In this document: positions 33,536-45,624 of the stretch, one piece after another
Numbering within the stretch: position 1 is the first letter of the stretch
Layout of the letters: every line of letters begins with the position of its first letter
Assembly: GCF_030247195.1 (NCBI RefSeq)
Contig: NC_080671.1
Location: forward strand, 200,798,897-200,862,896
Reading direction: 5' to 3'
DNA length: 64,000 nt
Source of the DNA: Topomyia yanbarensis
Taxonomy: Eukaryota > Arthropoda > Insecta > Diptera > Culicidae
Position numbers and translations under genes: made by a program
Notes under the pieces: model-generated
What the model saw: only the letters and a program-made list of their open reading frames with translations
What the model was told of the DNA's origin: nothing
Databases searched by the model: none

Positions 33536-33938
33536 TAAAAAAATTGTAAAAGATCGTGTGAAATGATAAAAAACAAGCAAACGACATCTTACTATTTATC
33601 CGAATAGTCGTTTTGAATTTTTTGTCGGTTCATAAGGTTTGAAATTTTTGTAGTGAAAATAATCCAGCAGAGCTAGAATGTATTAAAGGTGTATCTCATA
33701 AAATAGCGATTAATTTGCTAAGTTTCCGCTTAAAATAATTGAATAATCTAAAGTAATTCCAACAAGAACTTGCTTAGTTTCCAAATAATCCAGAGTAATC
33801 GAGGAATTTTACAGTAATCGAGTAATTAATTAGTAATCGGTTTTTCGAAGAAGTAATCTATATAACCATGAAGTAATCCAGGTATTTTTTTCGGAAGTGA
33901 CATGTAATCAATGCTGTAGGAAACTCCTTGGGTTACAC

Positions 33939-35010
33939 GATAAATAGCGCTAGTGCACTGAGTTCACGCCGTTTGGAAAATCTAGTAAAATTGTTTTAAG
34001 CGTCAGTTATTTCTCGTTTGCGCAACTTCCGGAGTGTTAATGAAATTTTATTTATTTTTTTAAATCAATGAATTATATTCTTATTTATCTTTCCTTTTAT
34101 TTTCTTCAGTGTTTTCCGTTTATTCATTGAATTAATTTAATTTTTTTTAATTATTTCTCATGTAGCAATAATTATTTATTTTCCTATTTGTATACCATAT
34201 TTTCAATTTCCTTCATTTTCTTCAGTCTAATCTATTTGTTAAATGCATGAATATTTTCTTTTTATTTATTGTATTTTATATTACTCATTTTCTATATTGT
34301 ATTCATTTCATTCACTTCATTCAATTCGTTTATTTTTTGCATTTTATTTATATTATTTCATTTATCTTTTTAATTATCGACTAAGAGTGAGTATTTTTTT
34401 TCTTTTTAAATTGCAGCGGCATTCAGTTAGCAAGTGACTGGAAGATATGAAATATTTTTAATATTAAGAGCCGTAGTACTCAGAGGAGAGCGAGAGGGTG
34501 AAGGTAGAAAGTTTTAGAAAAGCGTTGAATACGTTCATGTGAGCAAGCTTAGTGTTTCCTGGCGACATAATCCTTTATCTTCTACCGCAGAAGTAAGGAT
34601 GTTTTGGCATTTTTCAAATGCGAGTTACCCGAATCTGCATGCTGTCGGAACTGACAAAAAGTATTTGATCAACTATTGTGTATGCCTCAGCAGTCGTGTC
34701 ATACGGTCACTTGTGTTGATTGAACACGGTGTCGGCAGCCTTCACTCCGGGCTCCATCCCCATATCCTTTATTATTAACGACTAGTGACAATAGTGGAAT
34801 ACATGAACAAAATAAACAAAACGAATATAATCCATGAAATGAATAAACTGAAAAAAAAGTATGTAGAACGAAATTTAACAAAAAATGATTAAAATGAAGT
34901 TAATTAATAAAACGAATTGTACAAATTCGAGAACCAAAGTTTCGGAAAGTTCAGAAATAACTGTGAAAAAATCATTAAGTAAAAAATAGCTAATTAGTAG
35001 TATAAGAGAA
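33939..35010. other. AT-rich stretch containing a diverged repeat copy
   Basis: 34418-34655 is a direct, diverged copy of 8864-9135 ('gtagtactcagaggagagcg', 'agaaagttttagaaaagcgt', 'catgctgtcggaac'). The text before it (34030-34400) is nearly pure T/A with 'ttcattcacttcattcaatt' runs. No gene is visible. Confidence 0.65.
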
Positions 35011-35772
35011 CATGGGGAGACTTGACCAAGCGCAGAATTCTATTATTAGATATGACGTGTTCTATTAGGTTCTTAAAAAAAAATTCAAGTATATTTTTAT
35101 ACTTGTTTCAACCCCTAAGGTAATTTTGACAGTTTTGAATAAAATATTTTTTCCTTATAGAAAATATTCCGTAATTTATAAATTTGAGTTAAATGATGTA
35201 ACTTTTTGTCAAACTTTGTATGGAAGTATCTACTCGATTAAGGATTACTTATTCAATAAGAAGTAGTGAAATGATTTCACATTAATCGGAACATTGGAAT
35301 AGTTATTATTAAAATTTGCACGACATTGAACGTAAGAACTACTGTTGGGGAGACTTGACCAAGATTTTATGGGAAGTCTTGACCAAGTGGCAATAAACTG
35401 AAGAAAGATATAAAATATTTGATAGTTACTATTTACTGGTACCTACTGTTAATGTTAATAACGTCACACAAAAATCCCACCTAAAACATCAGTATATCTT
35501 TTAGTACCAGTAAACAAAGTTATCAGTAATATGGCTAATTTAGTAACGTTTGAACATGCAATGTAAGCAGTACAGATAATCTTAAAAAGGAAATGCATTA
35601 AAAAATCGAAATTTATGAAACCCAACCCTGTTATATTTTTTACAGAATTTCTAAGGATCTCGACAATATGGAAAAAATGGTTACACTATGTTTTATGTCA
35701 TTATTTTTTGTCCTGATTTTTCAATATTCTCTTGGTAAAGTCTCCCCAAGCCTTGGTCAAATCTCCCCGCAG
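35011..35772. mobile_element. Element with five GGGGAGACTTGACCAAG motifs
   Basis: The motif lies at 35014-35030, 35347-35363 and 35371-35387 (as gggaagtcttgaccaag) on the + strand, and at 35731-35747 and 35752-35768 as reverse complement. The outer copies form inverted ends, and inner copies repeat them. The rest is AT-rich without coding potential. No exact target duplication is seen, so boundaries are approximate. Confidence 0.6.
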
Positions 35773-37400
35773 TGGGGATGTACCCCATGCCAACTTTGAC
35801 TCCTGCTTCTACGAAGGCTATTGGCGATTCTACGTTGAAACCGCTCGCAGATAGCGCTGGAAGGAAAGTGTTGCTGATTTTATTCTGTTCTGTCATAGTG
35901 CATATATTTTCTGTAAACATTGGTAAAAAATGACTTTTAAACACCAAATTACCGATCAATTTGTTGATAATTGTTTATGAAAATGGAGGAAAATCATCAT
36001 TTTATCAGATGATGAGTAAACATCTTGCGAAAAGAGTGTAAAACATAGTGGTTTCTAATATTATTCGCAGAACTATATGCGCGCTGTTTCGAAATGTAAT
36101 TTGTTGAGCACCGTAGCCGCCGCAACAGCATTTCCCGTTCGTCCTAAGTTAAGCTAAACCTTCATGAGATGGTGTAAATTCATGAAACTCTCCAGATCAC
36201 GCGAGGAAAGAATATGTCCGGCTAATAGGAAAGTGTCAGCTTTGTACCATGCACAGCCGATCCTTCTCTCCGATAGTCTTTACTGAATCTCCTACGTAGT
36301 TCAAAATATAAAGGAGTTTGACATTGGTGCTGATTGGGTCTCGGTTTCGAGTTGGAACTTTATTTATGGAACGATTTTTTTATAACCACAATAATACCCC
36401 GATTACATTTCGAAGAAATGTATGAGTCAAATAGTTGCAAATGGCTGTACTTTCAGAATAATTGCAAATAAAACTAAATTTCTTACTCGTTTCATTCATA
36501 TTTTGGCAGTGGTTAGCTTTTTCCGAGAAGATAATGAAGATTTTGTTGTAAGCTACGACTCACTTACGGGTGAAAAAAAGCAAATTGTATCACTTTGCCA
36601 GTTCATGAGCTGAATCATAGGTGTCGCATGACTAATTTTGGTTTTGCCGCAAATCGCCAATAAGCAAACTGGCTATACCACCTTTTTCTACTCTTACTAG
36701 GAACTCTAAATTGAATTATGTTTAGGGTCCCAGGTCGGTAAATGCCGATTTCTCGTCTTCACACGGCTCCAAAGATGGCGTGGGGTATATTTGTAGCCCA
36801 GTGCAACGTTCTATGGTTGATAGTCTAGGTTACCACTCTCATTTATTTTTGTGAGTTGATATTGCCTAAAACAAAAATTACAAGGCAAACAAAATAAATA
36901 AAAGTTATAGATTTTTAAAATGATGTTGTTTATATACATATAGTATAAAAAGATTACAATCCGTGAATATTGATTACACGTGCCTGGACTACTTCGCATG
37001 ATATGGCCATTTCATAATTTTACCACTATATCATATTTATTCTTTGTATGGCTCCAAATCCCATGTTGGTAAATCATACCTCACTTAATTACTTCTTTTT
37101 GCTACTCTAATAAAGGGTATTTGGATATCTGCCTCAAAGATACAGTAATAAAGAAACCACAGTGTGAAATACTCTCCTTGTGGTTCTGCGATATAACTGA
37201 AACGACATATTTGTAATCTAAGCAAAGTAGGAATAACCGCGGAAATATGACTTAACAAGCATTAAACTGGTGGAAAGTGGTCCCTCTCCCATCCTTCGTC
37301 AGCGGTGGAAAAGCTCCTGGGATTGAAAGTAAAAGTGTGAAGCGAACGAAAAGTTGTGCACGTGGAAATGAGAAGGATAAAACTATTTAATTTTATTCTT
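35773..37400. other. No gene recognised; possible upstream region of the exon at 37.5 kb
   Basis: The open frames are short. A pyrimidine-rich run with 'ttctttacacag' ends at about 37408 and could be a splice acceptor for a 5' UTR exon that continues to 37538. No TATA/initiator pair could be supported. Confidence 0.35.
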
Positions 37401-37538
37401 TACACAGCATTATAGCCTACATACAGACATACATACAAGCAAACGCTTATGAGAGAATGCAGTGAGTGTTACTGAAAGCATAGTTATCAAACCGCTTGAT
37501 TTTATATACATATACAAAGTATACATGCTAAGTGGGAT

Positions 37539-37698
37539 ATGGTGAAGGCGGAGACAAGGATAAGCGTTGTAACGGGAACCGGCCCAAGGAGCAAAAGCAG
37601 CGATAAAATAATGAACAACAGCACATTGAGATCGGTACTATTAGCATTGTTGTTTTGCCTTTATGCGGCGCCGTCAGCAGTATCGTCGGAAGTTACAG
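37539..37698 (+). CDS. First coding exon of a secreted or membrane protein (signal peptide exon)
   Basis: The frame has two in-frame starts, 37539 and 37611. I prefer 37611: it has A at -3 (aaaataATG) and gives a textbook signal peptide, a short polar start MNNSTLRS, then LLALLFCLYAA, then PSAVSS where signal peptidase would cut. The longer form adds 24 polar residues. The frame runs to ACAG followed by GTGAGA, a consensus splice donor at 37699, leaving one base of the next codon (phase 1). Phase 1 introns after a signal peptide are common in extracellular-domain genes. The protein cannot be named from 29 residues and no further exon was found in this window. It is the only segment here that looks like a host gene. 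Confidence 0.55.
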
Positions 37699-40645
37699 GT
37701 GAGATAATTGCTTTTAAAATTTTAGTACGTACACACTTGTTCTAAATGATATTGGCGGAAATAATTTGAATTAATACGATATAATAGGATAATTGCCAAC
37801 TGCATGACTGATTATTAATCTAGGCTGTTTATCGTACACTGAACAACCGGATTTACCTGAGAACATTTCACCGCCGTTTAACCGCAAAATATTTCCAATC
37901 AAACAAGCCGTAAATCATGTCACAAGTTGTACCAAGATGCTCTAATTTAATCGATGTGTAATAAATCACACAATGTGGAAAGCTGCTCCGTACAGGTCGG
38001 TTTCCTATTCATAACTAGCAGGGCATATTAACCGTTTTGTGGGTGTCCAAGCAAAAGTGGGCCCATTCGACGGGTGTATCGGTGGACTGTGGCTTCCACT
38101 GCTCGGTTGTTGATAATCCATAATTCATTGTGCGTTTGTCGCAGCTGTACTCTCCATTGCAAACGGCAGAAGTCCTCTCACTAGAAAATGGAATGCTCAA
38201 AATATAAGGGGAAATTTGGTGCATTAAGGCGGTCGTCTCGAGTTGTAACTGATTTTTCACTTTTTCAGTGAACAACTATAACTACATTCGATGCTTTCAT
38301 TAACCTTAAAATTTACAGTTCAATAAAGTCATGATGCCTTGTACGGCATCTGTGCCGAGCTAAATTTGGCTGACGTCCGTTGTGGAACCAGTGTATATTT
38401 ATACTTTTTTAGAACAACTGTTTTGATTTTTGCAACATAAATAAAAAAATATGACTGTATCACAATTAGTCTAGTTCTGGGGGCGAGCTGGTTGAAGTAT
38501 TATCGTTAAAAAAAGATTTTGTGATACAGAGATACGGAGGTGATACAGACATTCAATTTCCATACATAATTCAACTTTTAAACAGTTTTCCTTATTTTTC
38601 ATTGCAAAGTATTGAAAATTGGGTGAGTAGCAGTGAATCTTCAAAAGGAATCTCGAAAAAAAATTGGTGTACACCATAACGCAAAATATCGTGGAGCAGT
38701 CGTATTAAAATTACGCACAGTTCTTCTTAATATCTTTGCACAGGTAATTACGGGGACGTTTTGCAAAATTGTTATTGTTATTATTTTACAGTAACATATT
38801 AATTGATTTTCTAGCAAAAATCGAATTTTTACTTTAAAGTGCTACAAAAATTTAAAAATCGAGAAAAAATTAAAGCTACCTGAGGAATAATGCGAAAAAG
38901 AACTGCAAAATTTCAAAACGATTGGCCCAGTAGATTTTGAGTTATGATGTACATCACAAAACAAGTCTATATCGAGACGCCTCTGGAGATGTTCACTATC
39001 ACTCACTCAATTTTCAGTCTGGTGCCATGAAACTTTAAGGAAATATTGTTGAACTGTGGCACATTTTTTAATGTTCCTTTTTTACCGAATGTACCTTACA
39101 CATTCATAATGTACGGAATCAATCATAAACAATGGGCTCAATCGGTTGCTTAGCTTTTGGACATCGTGGCATCCATTTAAAAATAAAGCTCGTGCATCAG
39201 GTTAACGAACCTTTGTATTTCCCTTCAATATTCGATATTATCGTTCGTATACGTGTATTTCACAAACAATCCGATTTGGAAAATGGGAAATAATTTTCTT
39301 GATTTATGCCATCTCGAGCTATCATAACTCTTTGTCTGTATATGTATATATTGTCGTATTATCACTCGTTAATTTTCAAACCAATAAATATATCGTAGAG
39401 AAGAAATAGCGAAATTTGTCTAAATACTGTCGCAATAAATAGTGATCCAGCCCATTATGCAGATAATATTAGCTTTTCTAGACAATACTCCCACAGTCGG
39501 CTGTGTGGATTTCGAATTGCTTTTGTTTAGAAAACATAGGATACTCTCGGTAGCCGGCTACCCAGAGTTTAAAAAGAACCAAAAACTAAATAAGATCATT
39601 ACTCGAAAACCAACCAAATTACTACCTAATAAACCTTGCTTTACAGGTCACATCGCTTGCTTGGAGCGAATCCTAGACCCCATTAAAATTAAAGTAGGTT
39701 TATAAAACACAATAGGACATCAATTTATACATTACACAAAGAACCTATCGGCTCAATTGCTATGCCTTGTCTGGATAACACAATTCGTATAGGTATTATA
39801 AGCCTTGTGATCCGTATAGGTGCCGTTTTTTTCTATGTTTTGACCCACCATATAAGTTGGCCGCCTTAATATATATAATTTGAAAGCTTTGGCACCAACG
39901 CTAGGATAGCTTGTATATGCCAGTATTGCGATTGTTATTTTTAAACATTGAATAAATAAATCGTAATAATTAGTTTTGCGCATTCTGTTTGTCCGCGATC
40001 TCCCTTATAATTATCACACACCTGGTTTCAAAAAGAGGAACGCAACAAAAAGCACATTCATTCAAAATATATGTCCGGTTTGACCATCCCTTACCGTCAA
40101 CCACTCAGCCGGGCTTTGTTATCCTGGACTGCAAGCTAGCATCCCATCCATCGAATTGAGATGATGATGGTCGGTGAAGGTTCAGTTTTCAAATGTCGCT
40201 GCAGCAACGGCTGGGAGTGTTTGGTCGGCCAATGATAGCTTACAGAATTGCGTAGGTGAAATTGCACCAGCTGAAAACTCGAATAACAAAAGAACGCAGT
40301 GTGAATGGTTTGCGGTCGTTTAGTTCACATATAAATTACACCGCACCACTAGTGCTGGTTATGTCGGTCTAGCTGGTTGCTCCATGAATTGCAAAGCAAG
40401 TGAACCCTCCGGGATCTGAACTCGTTTAATTCAAAATCGCCCGAAACAGTTGGTAATATGATTAAAACATATCCTGTGTTTTACTCGTGGAACCAGATTA
40501 AATCAGTTTGATTTGATGATACCGGAAGCACAGTGGTCAGAAAGTTAAAAACGCATTTATCTCATCTAGCAGTATCATAAGCCTTTTCTTATATCGTTAA
40601 ATATATACTCTTCATGCAAAATCATTTTAATATTTATGAATACAT
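37699..40645. other. Possible intron; nothing recognised
   Basis: If the exon ending at 37698 is real this is part of its first intron. The text is AT-rich, frames are shorter than 90 codons, and no acceptor plus conserved frame could be supported. Confidence 0.35.
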
Positions 40646-40880
40646 CGAAGGCCCGTTTTTAACAGTCCATTTGTTTATTTCCGGCTTATAAAATGGGGAT
40701 AGTGGCAAAATCGGGACAAAATGTCTTCTTTCTTTAAAATTAACCAAAGCTGTTAAAATATTCTCCTATTGTCCCTAAAGGTGACTCTAGACCATTTTCT
40801 GATTATATGGTATAAATTTCCCTTAAGGGGGTATCCCAGTGAAAAATTTAAATAAAATTGTTTTATTTTTATTTTTGCCT
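40646..40880 (+). mobile_element. Partial copy of the CAGTAAAGACCCG MITE
   Basis: 'ggcccgtttttaacagtcca' and 'ggcaaaatcgggacaaaatg', then 'ttctgattat' and 'aaatttcccttaaggggg', follow the same order as in the complete element at 57017-57439. The left end has lost CAGT, and the right end is not found, so it is truncated on both sides or recombined. Confidence 0.7.
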
Positions 40881-42632
40881 ATTTTGCATCCTTAACACAA
40901 GAAAAGCATTTTCCAGATAGGGTTTACTCGAATTTGGCTTACCTTTATAAATATTATATTGTACAATCCATGAAATCGAAAACAATCGCACAATAAAATA
41001 ATAATAGGTCATATAGTAGCTAGTGTCCTTGGTAGTAGTGTCCTTACTGATGGTACTGGTTGTTGATTTTGAGGTATTTGACGTAGCTTTTGCATTTGCC
41101 ACAACTGCCTGAACAGCAGCCACAAATTTGGCAACCGTTTGGGGCTCAGGGAATGGCATTGAAATCTGTGAGTTGGATTTCATTTCCGCTTTTGAGTTTT
41201 TCTCCTCGATTCTTGAACAGCTAGCTAAAACCGTCTTCCATAATACTATGCTCGATTTTCAGCTTCACCAAATGTTCCACATCACGAATGCTCGGTCATA
41301 TGCGAAAAAACAGGAAGTCAGTGGTCATCGTGTTTGGCCGAAGCATCACATATTGTTGCTAGGACTCACTCATCTCGATAAAAACCAACGGAAAAAATAA
41401 AAGTAACGGTTTTCTTTGTTCTTGAGACAATGGTCACAAAATAAAAGTAACTGCGCTTTCACATATTGAACAGATCAGAAGCTAAAATCGCTCTGCTATT
41501 TATTAGTGTAGCAAACCAACAAATCGTTCCTACCTACAGTCTACATTTACCGCGGCAGTGCTGTAAGTAAGCAACGTTTTCGAAAAACACCACTCGCGGT
41601 ATCGATCGTTTATTTCATGATGAGTGAAGTTTATATAGTGATACAGTGATGGACACAGAATTAGTACATTTACATGTATTACCATTTCAGTGCATATGGA
41701 GTGTGTTGCAGTTACTTCACAGTTGAAAACACTTGTAAGCGTGCAATCTACCTGTCGCTGTTGTAGTTATAGTATGTAGTGAATACTGCTATATACTGCT
41801 GATAGACGCCGTTCTGAAAAAGCACGTGCTTTCTGCTGAAAAAATTTGGTCACATAATTAAAACACTCGAAGTTATTTGTGTCTATTTCCCGAATAAACA
41901 TACAAAACAAGCATTGTGTATTCATATAAAGTAAGCTTTATACTACTATATTCATGAAAGCTATCGGAATAAAAACTTTTATAGGTGGATAAAAGTGCAT
42001 CATACTTCGACGAGCTCAGAAAATAATTTTCCACGAGAAAACAATGAAAATCAGAAACTGTTGTATACTGCAATTAAGCAATTCAAATAGTAGATTACAA
42101 CTGAAACGCAATTCTCTTCCGCGATAAATAAGCTTGCCTTATCCTCATGGAACCAAAAATATCCATCACTTTCGTCAACTGAAATCAAAAACAACGTTGG
42201 ATAAGATCATGGCATATTAGTGAGCACTCAAATAATATGAATATGTCATTTGAAGAGCGTTTGATTACCCATATTGTCCAACATAAACAACTTGTTTCGA
42301 AAAAGGATTTGAAACTAGAGTAAACTTTGTTAGGATGTAAGACAATCTTCACCGTTTTTTGAGAAATATTTTGAGGCAATGGGTCGAAATTTAATCTATT
42401 TAAGTCGTATAGAAAATGTTACGCACAATTTCCAGCAAATAGGCATAATCCTTAGTCTATCAATACATGCTGGCGACTGTATTTTGGTGTGAGCTGATTT
42501 TTGATGGCGTGGTGTGGGGCCCATTTACAGATTGGATCAGTAACAGTACAAGCACATATTGTAGGATAATATGGAGTCATTAACCGACGAACATTTACCT
42601 ATGTAGCGAATCTAGGCATGCATCTCGGCTCG
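40881..42632. other. No supported gene
   Basis: The minus frame 40869-41183 (104 codons) has an Ala/Val-rich start, a Thr/Ser-rich middle and a hydrophobic stretch followed by a GGTAAGCC donor-like word. It lacks a supported start or partner exon, so I do not call it. The rest is AT-rich without motifs. Confidence 0.35.
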
Positions 42633-42636
42633 TTAA

Positions 42637-42859
42637 AGAACGATTCACACGATACATCAGGCTTCCGTCACCGGTACGGAACGTCAAGATTAGTTACATG
42701 CAGTTAAATGGAAGCATTCACATACAGCATCAACAGCACGGAACGTTTTGACGTACGGCACGTGTGAATGGGCACAAGAGAAAAGTGTTTAACTTATCCT
42801 GGCGGAACGGTGACGTTCCGTTGACGTTGACGGAAGCTGATGTATCATCTGAATCGTCC
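42637..42859. mobile_element. TTAA-flanked MITE 1
   Basis: The left end AGAACGATTCACACGATACA and the reversed right end GGACGATTCAGATGATACAT are imperfect inverted repeats of about 34 bp, continuing into CATCAG.CTTCCGTCA. TTAA lies at 42633-42636 and 42860-42863. A TTAA duplication is the mark of piggyBac-type integration. It is 223 bp and non-coding. Confidence 0.75.
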
Positions 42860-42890
42860 TTAAATGGTGATTTTCTAATCAGATGGTTAA

Positions 42891-43014
42891 GTGTACGAAC
42901 TCTGATGAAAAAATCCGTACACTATGCCGCAACGAAGCGTAATCGTTCACCACGCTCAGGTAACCAGTTCGCACAGTGTACGGATTTTTTTTTCGTTAGA
43001 GTTGGTCAGCTTAG
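42891..43014. mobile_element. TTAA-flanked MITE 2
   Basis: Inverted repeats GAACTCTGATGAAAAAATCC and, reversed from the right, CAACTCTAACGAAAAAAAAA, then CCGTACACT, surround a small loop. TTAA lies at 42887-42890 and 43015-43018. It is 124 bp and starts only 27 bp after the TTAA that closes the previous element. It has no sequence relation to that element beyond the target site. Confidence 0.75.
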
Positions 43015-43018
43015 TTAA

Positions 43019-44694
43019 GGGATCACATACATTTTTATTTTTCAAGAAATTGAAGAATAATTTTATTTTATCTGAAAGAACAACTTCTTGAGAGTATTTT
43101 CCCAAATTTTCACAGAGGTCCCAGCAATAGATTGAAAGTTACAACGCCTTGAAGCGTGCTTTGTCCACCAAGAACAGTGGTAACTTGAAATTTTAAACTC
43201 GATCATCGAAATGTCGTTTTTCCAAAAATGGCATTTCTGTGATCACAATTGCTAAAAAAAAACTACTCAACCGATTTTCTGTTCGTCATTAATTTTTCTC
43301 GTAGATTAACGTATACTTTTTCATGCAATTTTTTTCTTTTCTAGAGAAGAATTTATTTAATACAGTTTTTGGAGCTCAAAACATCATTTTTTTTTTGGGG
43401 AAAACGGTACCGAATGAAGAAAAAATATTATTTAACTGATCGTTATGGATTTACTTTTTTTTTTACTGTAAACCGTGCTATTAAAATACTACTGCCAGGT
43501 TTGTTATTTGCTCACACAATGTGCCGCAAAGAGCGAAATACACCGATGAAAAATGGAGCAGCACAAAAACACTGCGATGTGCAGAACGACCGCACAAAGA
43601 GAAACTTGAAAACGAAAAAGAGAGTGATCTGTGCACCAAGAGCTGCACAATTTCGTTCAAAGAGTCACCTTGAAGAGCCACTTTTTTGTGGCTCCCCTCA
43701 TTGGCAAGCAGGTAGGAAGGCGAATAAAACTACAATTTGGATAAAGTTTGATCGGAAGAACGTTTTTAAAATGTTTTTTGGTTGCCTTCTCTGCTTCTGT
43801 GCGCGTGGGATCAAGATTCACACTGATGAGCCTCTCTATTTATACTCTTTGAGGCGTTCTGCCATGAAGTAGAATGCACGTATGGGAGCAACACACATCG
43901 CAGTGAGGAGGTTTATTGTGAAAGAGAAGAGCGGTGGTACGCATGAAAAGTGCATAGAGCGGTTTTTTTTCTTTTTATTTGCTCTGGGGTGCATTACATC
44001 CCTGACTACTGCTTTGATGTAAGAAAACCATCGCTTCATACCTTTAAATAAATCCAAATTTTCTTCAAATTTTTCTTGCTAAAAGATATCGTTGTCTAGA
44101 GACTGCAAATAAGCAAAAGGGTTTCCTAGCTAAATACTAAACAGCTATGCACTATTATTCATCACCTAGATATAAATTAACAGCAATTTTAAAATTCATG
44201 CTAATTTTGTGTCCAAGTCTCATTTAACTTCATTATTATAACTCCAAATTTCGTGTAATATTAATAATTTTTATATTATTACTAACAGTACACAGTGTAC
44301 TGTTCTAACAATACAGTACATGTCTTGAAACAATTAATTAATTATCTATTTGATTTTTAAACGTTTTCCGTTTTCTAAGTGTTAGGGATATGAGTATGCT
44401 AAGTCTGTGTCCTCCACTATACGTAATGTATTGATAACGTTCAAAATCTTTTCCATGGCGGAAAATTTTCCTTGGATATCAACATGTAACATATCGTTGA
44501 GCATGACAATGTTAGAATCAAGATGGACGATGATAGGATTGAGGCTAGTCTGCACGATCTATCCACGCGTACTAGCAATAAGTTCATTACAATTATCACG
44601 TGGGAATACGGAGTGGTGGAATCCATTAATATTGAAACCTGAAGTAATTTTTTCCCTGGTATTTCCAGCGGCTTCCCGATTAGAAACACATAAC
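43019..44694. other. Stretch with long open frames but no recognised gene
   Basis: The + frame at 43369-43872 is 167 codons, the longest outside the transposon relics, but it is rich in Lys, Phe and Cys and has no domain. Overlapping minus frames (43481-43681, 43836-44057) are equally plausible. 'tatttatactctttgaggcg' near 43836 resembles a TATA region. The composition of 43490-43900 is less AT-rich than its surroundings, so an unidentified element or LTR is possible. Confidence 0.35.
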
Positions 44695-45330
44695 AAAAAG
44701 ATTTCAAAACTATATCTCGTGGTGTTACTTGTTATAATTTTCTGTTATCTTAATTACTAACGAGACCTAATTTTCAACACAATATGTTACGAAATTTGCT
44801 TTCTGTTACAATCTTGTTGTTTCATTTTGATCGGGTCTCGTGTCCTGAGAAGGAGAGTGACGGCACTTATTTCTTCTTATATAAACTTCCAATACGAAAT
44901 AGAAGGCATCACCAATACTCAAATCACGCTGTGCACATACAAAGGACAGACTCCAACGTGTCAGTTCTATAACAACAAAATACACTACGGAAACCCATGT
45001 ATAAAACCCTTTAACGAAACAACAGGCAAATAATCCCCACACACACAACCCGCATCAACTTCAACTAAACCACAAACAACCGTAGTTATTGCTCATGAAC
45101 CAACGAATGCCGTAACAACAGAACCAACGAACAGTGATTCCAACCATTGTGATTCGCCTGCTACTTTCTAATCAATAGTCAGTACTACCAACGATCAAGT
45201 AAAAAATCTCCATACACGATCGTGACCCGTAGGTTCCACAAACAATCCAAACCATTTAATCGCAAAAATTTATACAACATTAATAGTGACGAAAACGCAA
45301 ACCCGATAGAAAGTGGACGAAGTGGATCTC
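44695..45330 (+). pseudogene. Relic of a secreted, Thr/Pro-rich protein gene (unidentified)
   Basis: A frame starting near 44784 gives a signal-like MLRNLLSVTILLFHFDRVSC. After a one-base shift the reading continues with NFQYEIEGITNTQITLC, CTYKGQTPTCQFYNN and YGNPCIKPFNETTG, with four Cys and one N-glycosylation site (NET). After one in-frame stop the same frame goes on as a Thr/Pro/Ser-rich tail (PASTSTKPQTT, NAVTTEPTNSD). Such a layout suits a glycoprotein with a mucin-like stalk, host or mobile-element derived. I do not recognise the family. The start of the frame is duplicated at 45625-45770. Confidence 0.4.
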
Positions 45331-45624
45331 GAGTAAGATAGAAGATCCTGCGCGAAGTAACAAATCATGTACATGCGATCCCATAGAAATATAAATAAAC
45401 TTTGCAGAAACAGAAAGCACACTAAGTATCGAGATTAATGGCTTTGGTGATTGTAGAAAAACTATTTATCTGACTCTAAAATGTCTATATCAAAAAGTGT
45501 ACAGCGTGTGACCTATGTTTCACAATAAATTCGTGGTCACTGGGCAGCTTAATATGGACCATCTTAAAATTTTGTAATATTTGTAAATATTGCCAGTAGC
45601 CCGATCAAAACATCATAATAGAAA

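Larger units (their letters stand above)
30509..33930. mobile_element. hAT-like element, 3.4 kb, with 8-bp target duplication
   Basis: The left end CAAGGGGTTTCC and right end GGAAACTCCTTG are inverted repeats, and GGTTACAC flanks both (30501-30508 and 33931-33938). An 8-bp duplication and short inverted ends starting CA are hAT features. Both subterminal parts (30590-30720 and 33730-33910) carry many GTAATC/GATTAC words in opposite overall orientation, as expected of transposase binding sites. No transposase is recognisable inside; the frame at 32629-32934 (+) is unfamiliar. It holds a TA-flanked MITE with a SINE, and a retrotransposon relic. Confidence 0.75.

Noticed and set aside
40869..41183. 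104-codon minus frame with Thr/Ser-rich middle, hydrophobic end and a GGTAAGCC donor-like word
   Set aside because: Could be an exon, but there is no supported start, acceptor or homologous motif; composition alone is weak evidence.
43369..43872. 167-codon open frame on the plus strand
   Set aside because: Lys/Phe/Cys-rich with no domain; overlapping frames on the other strand are about as open.
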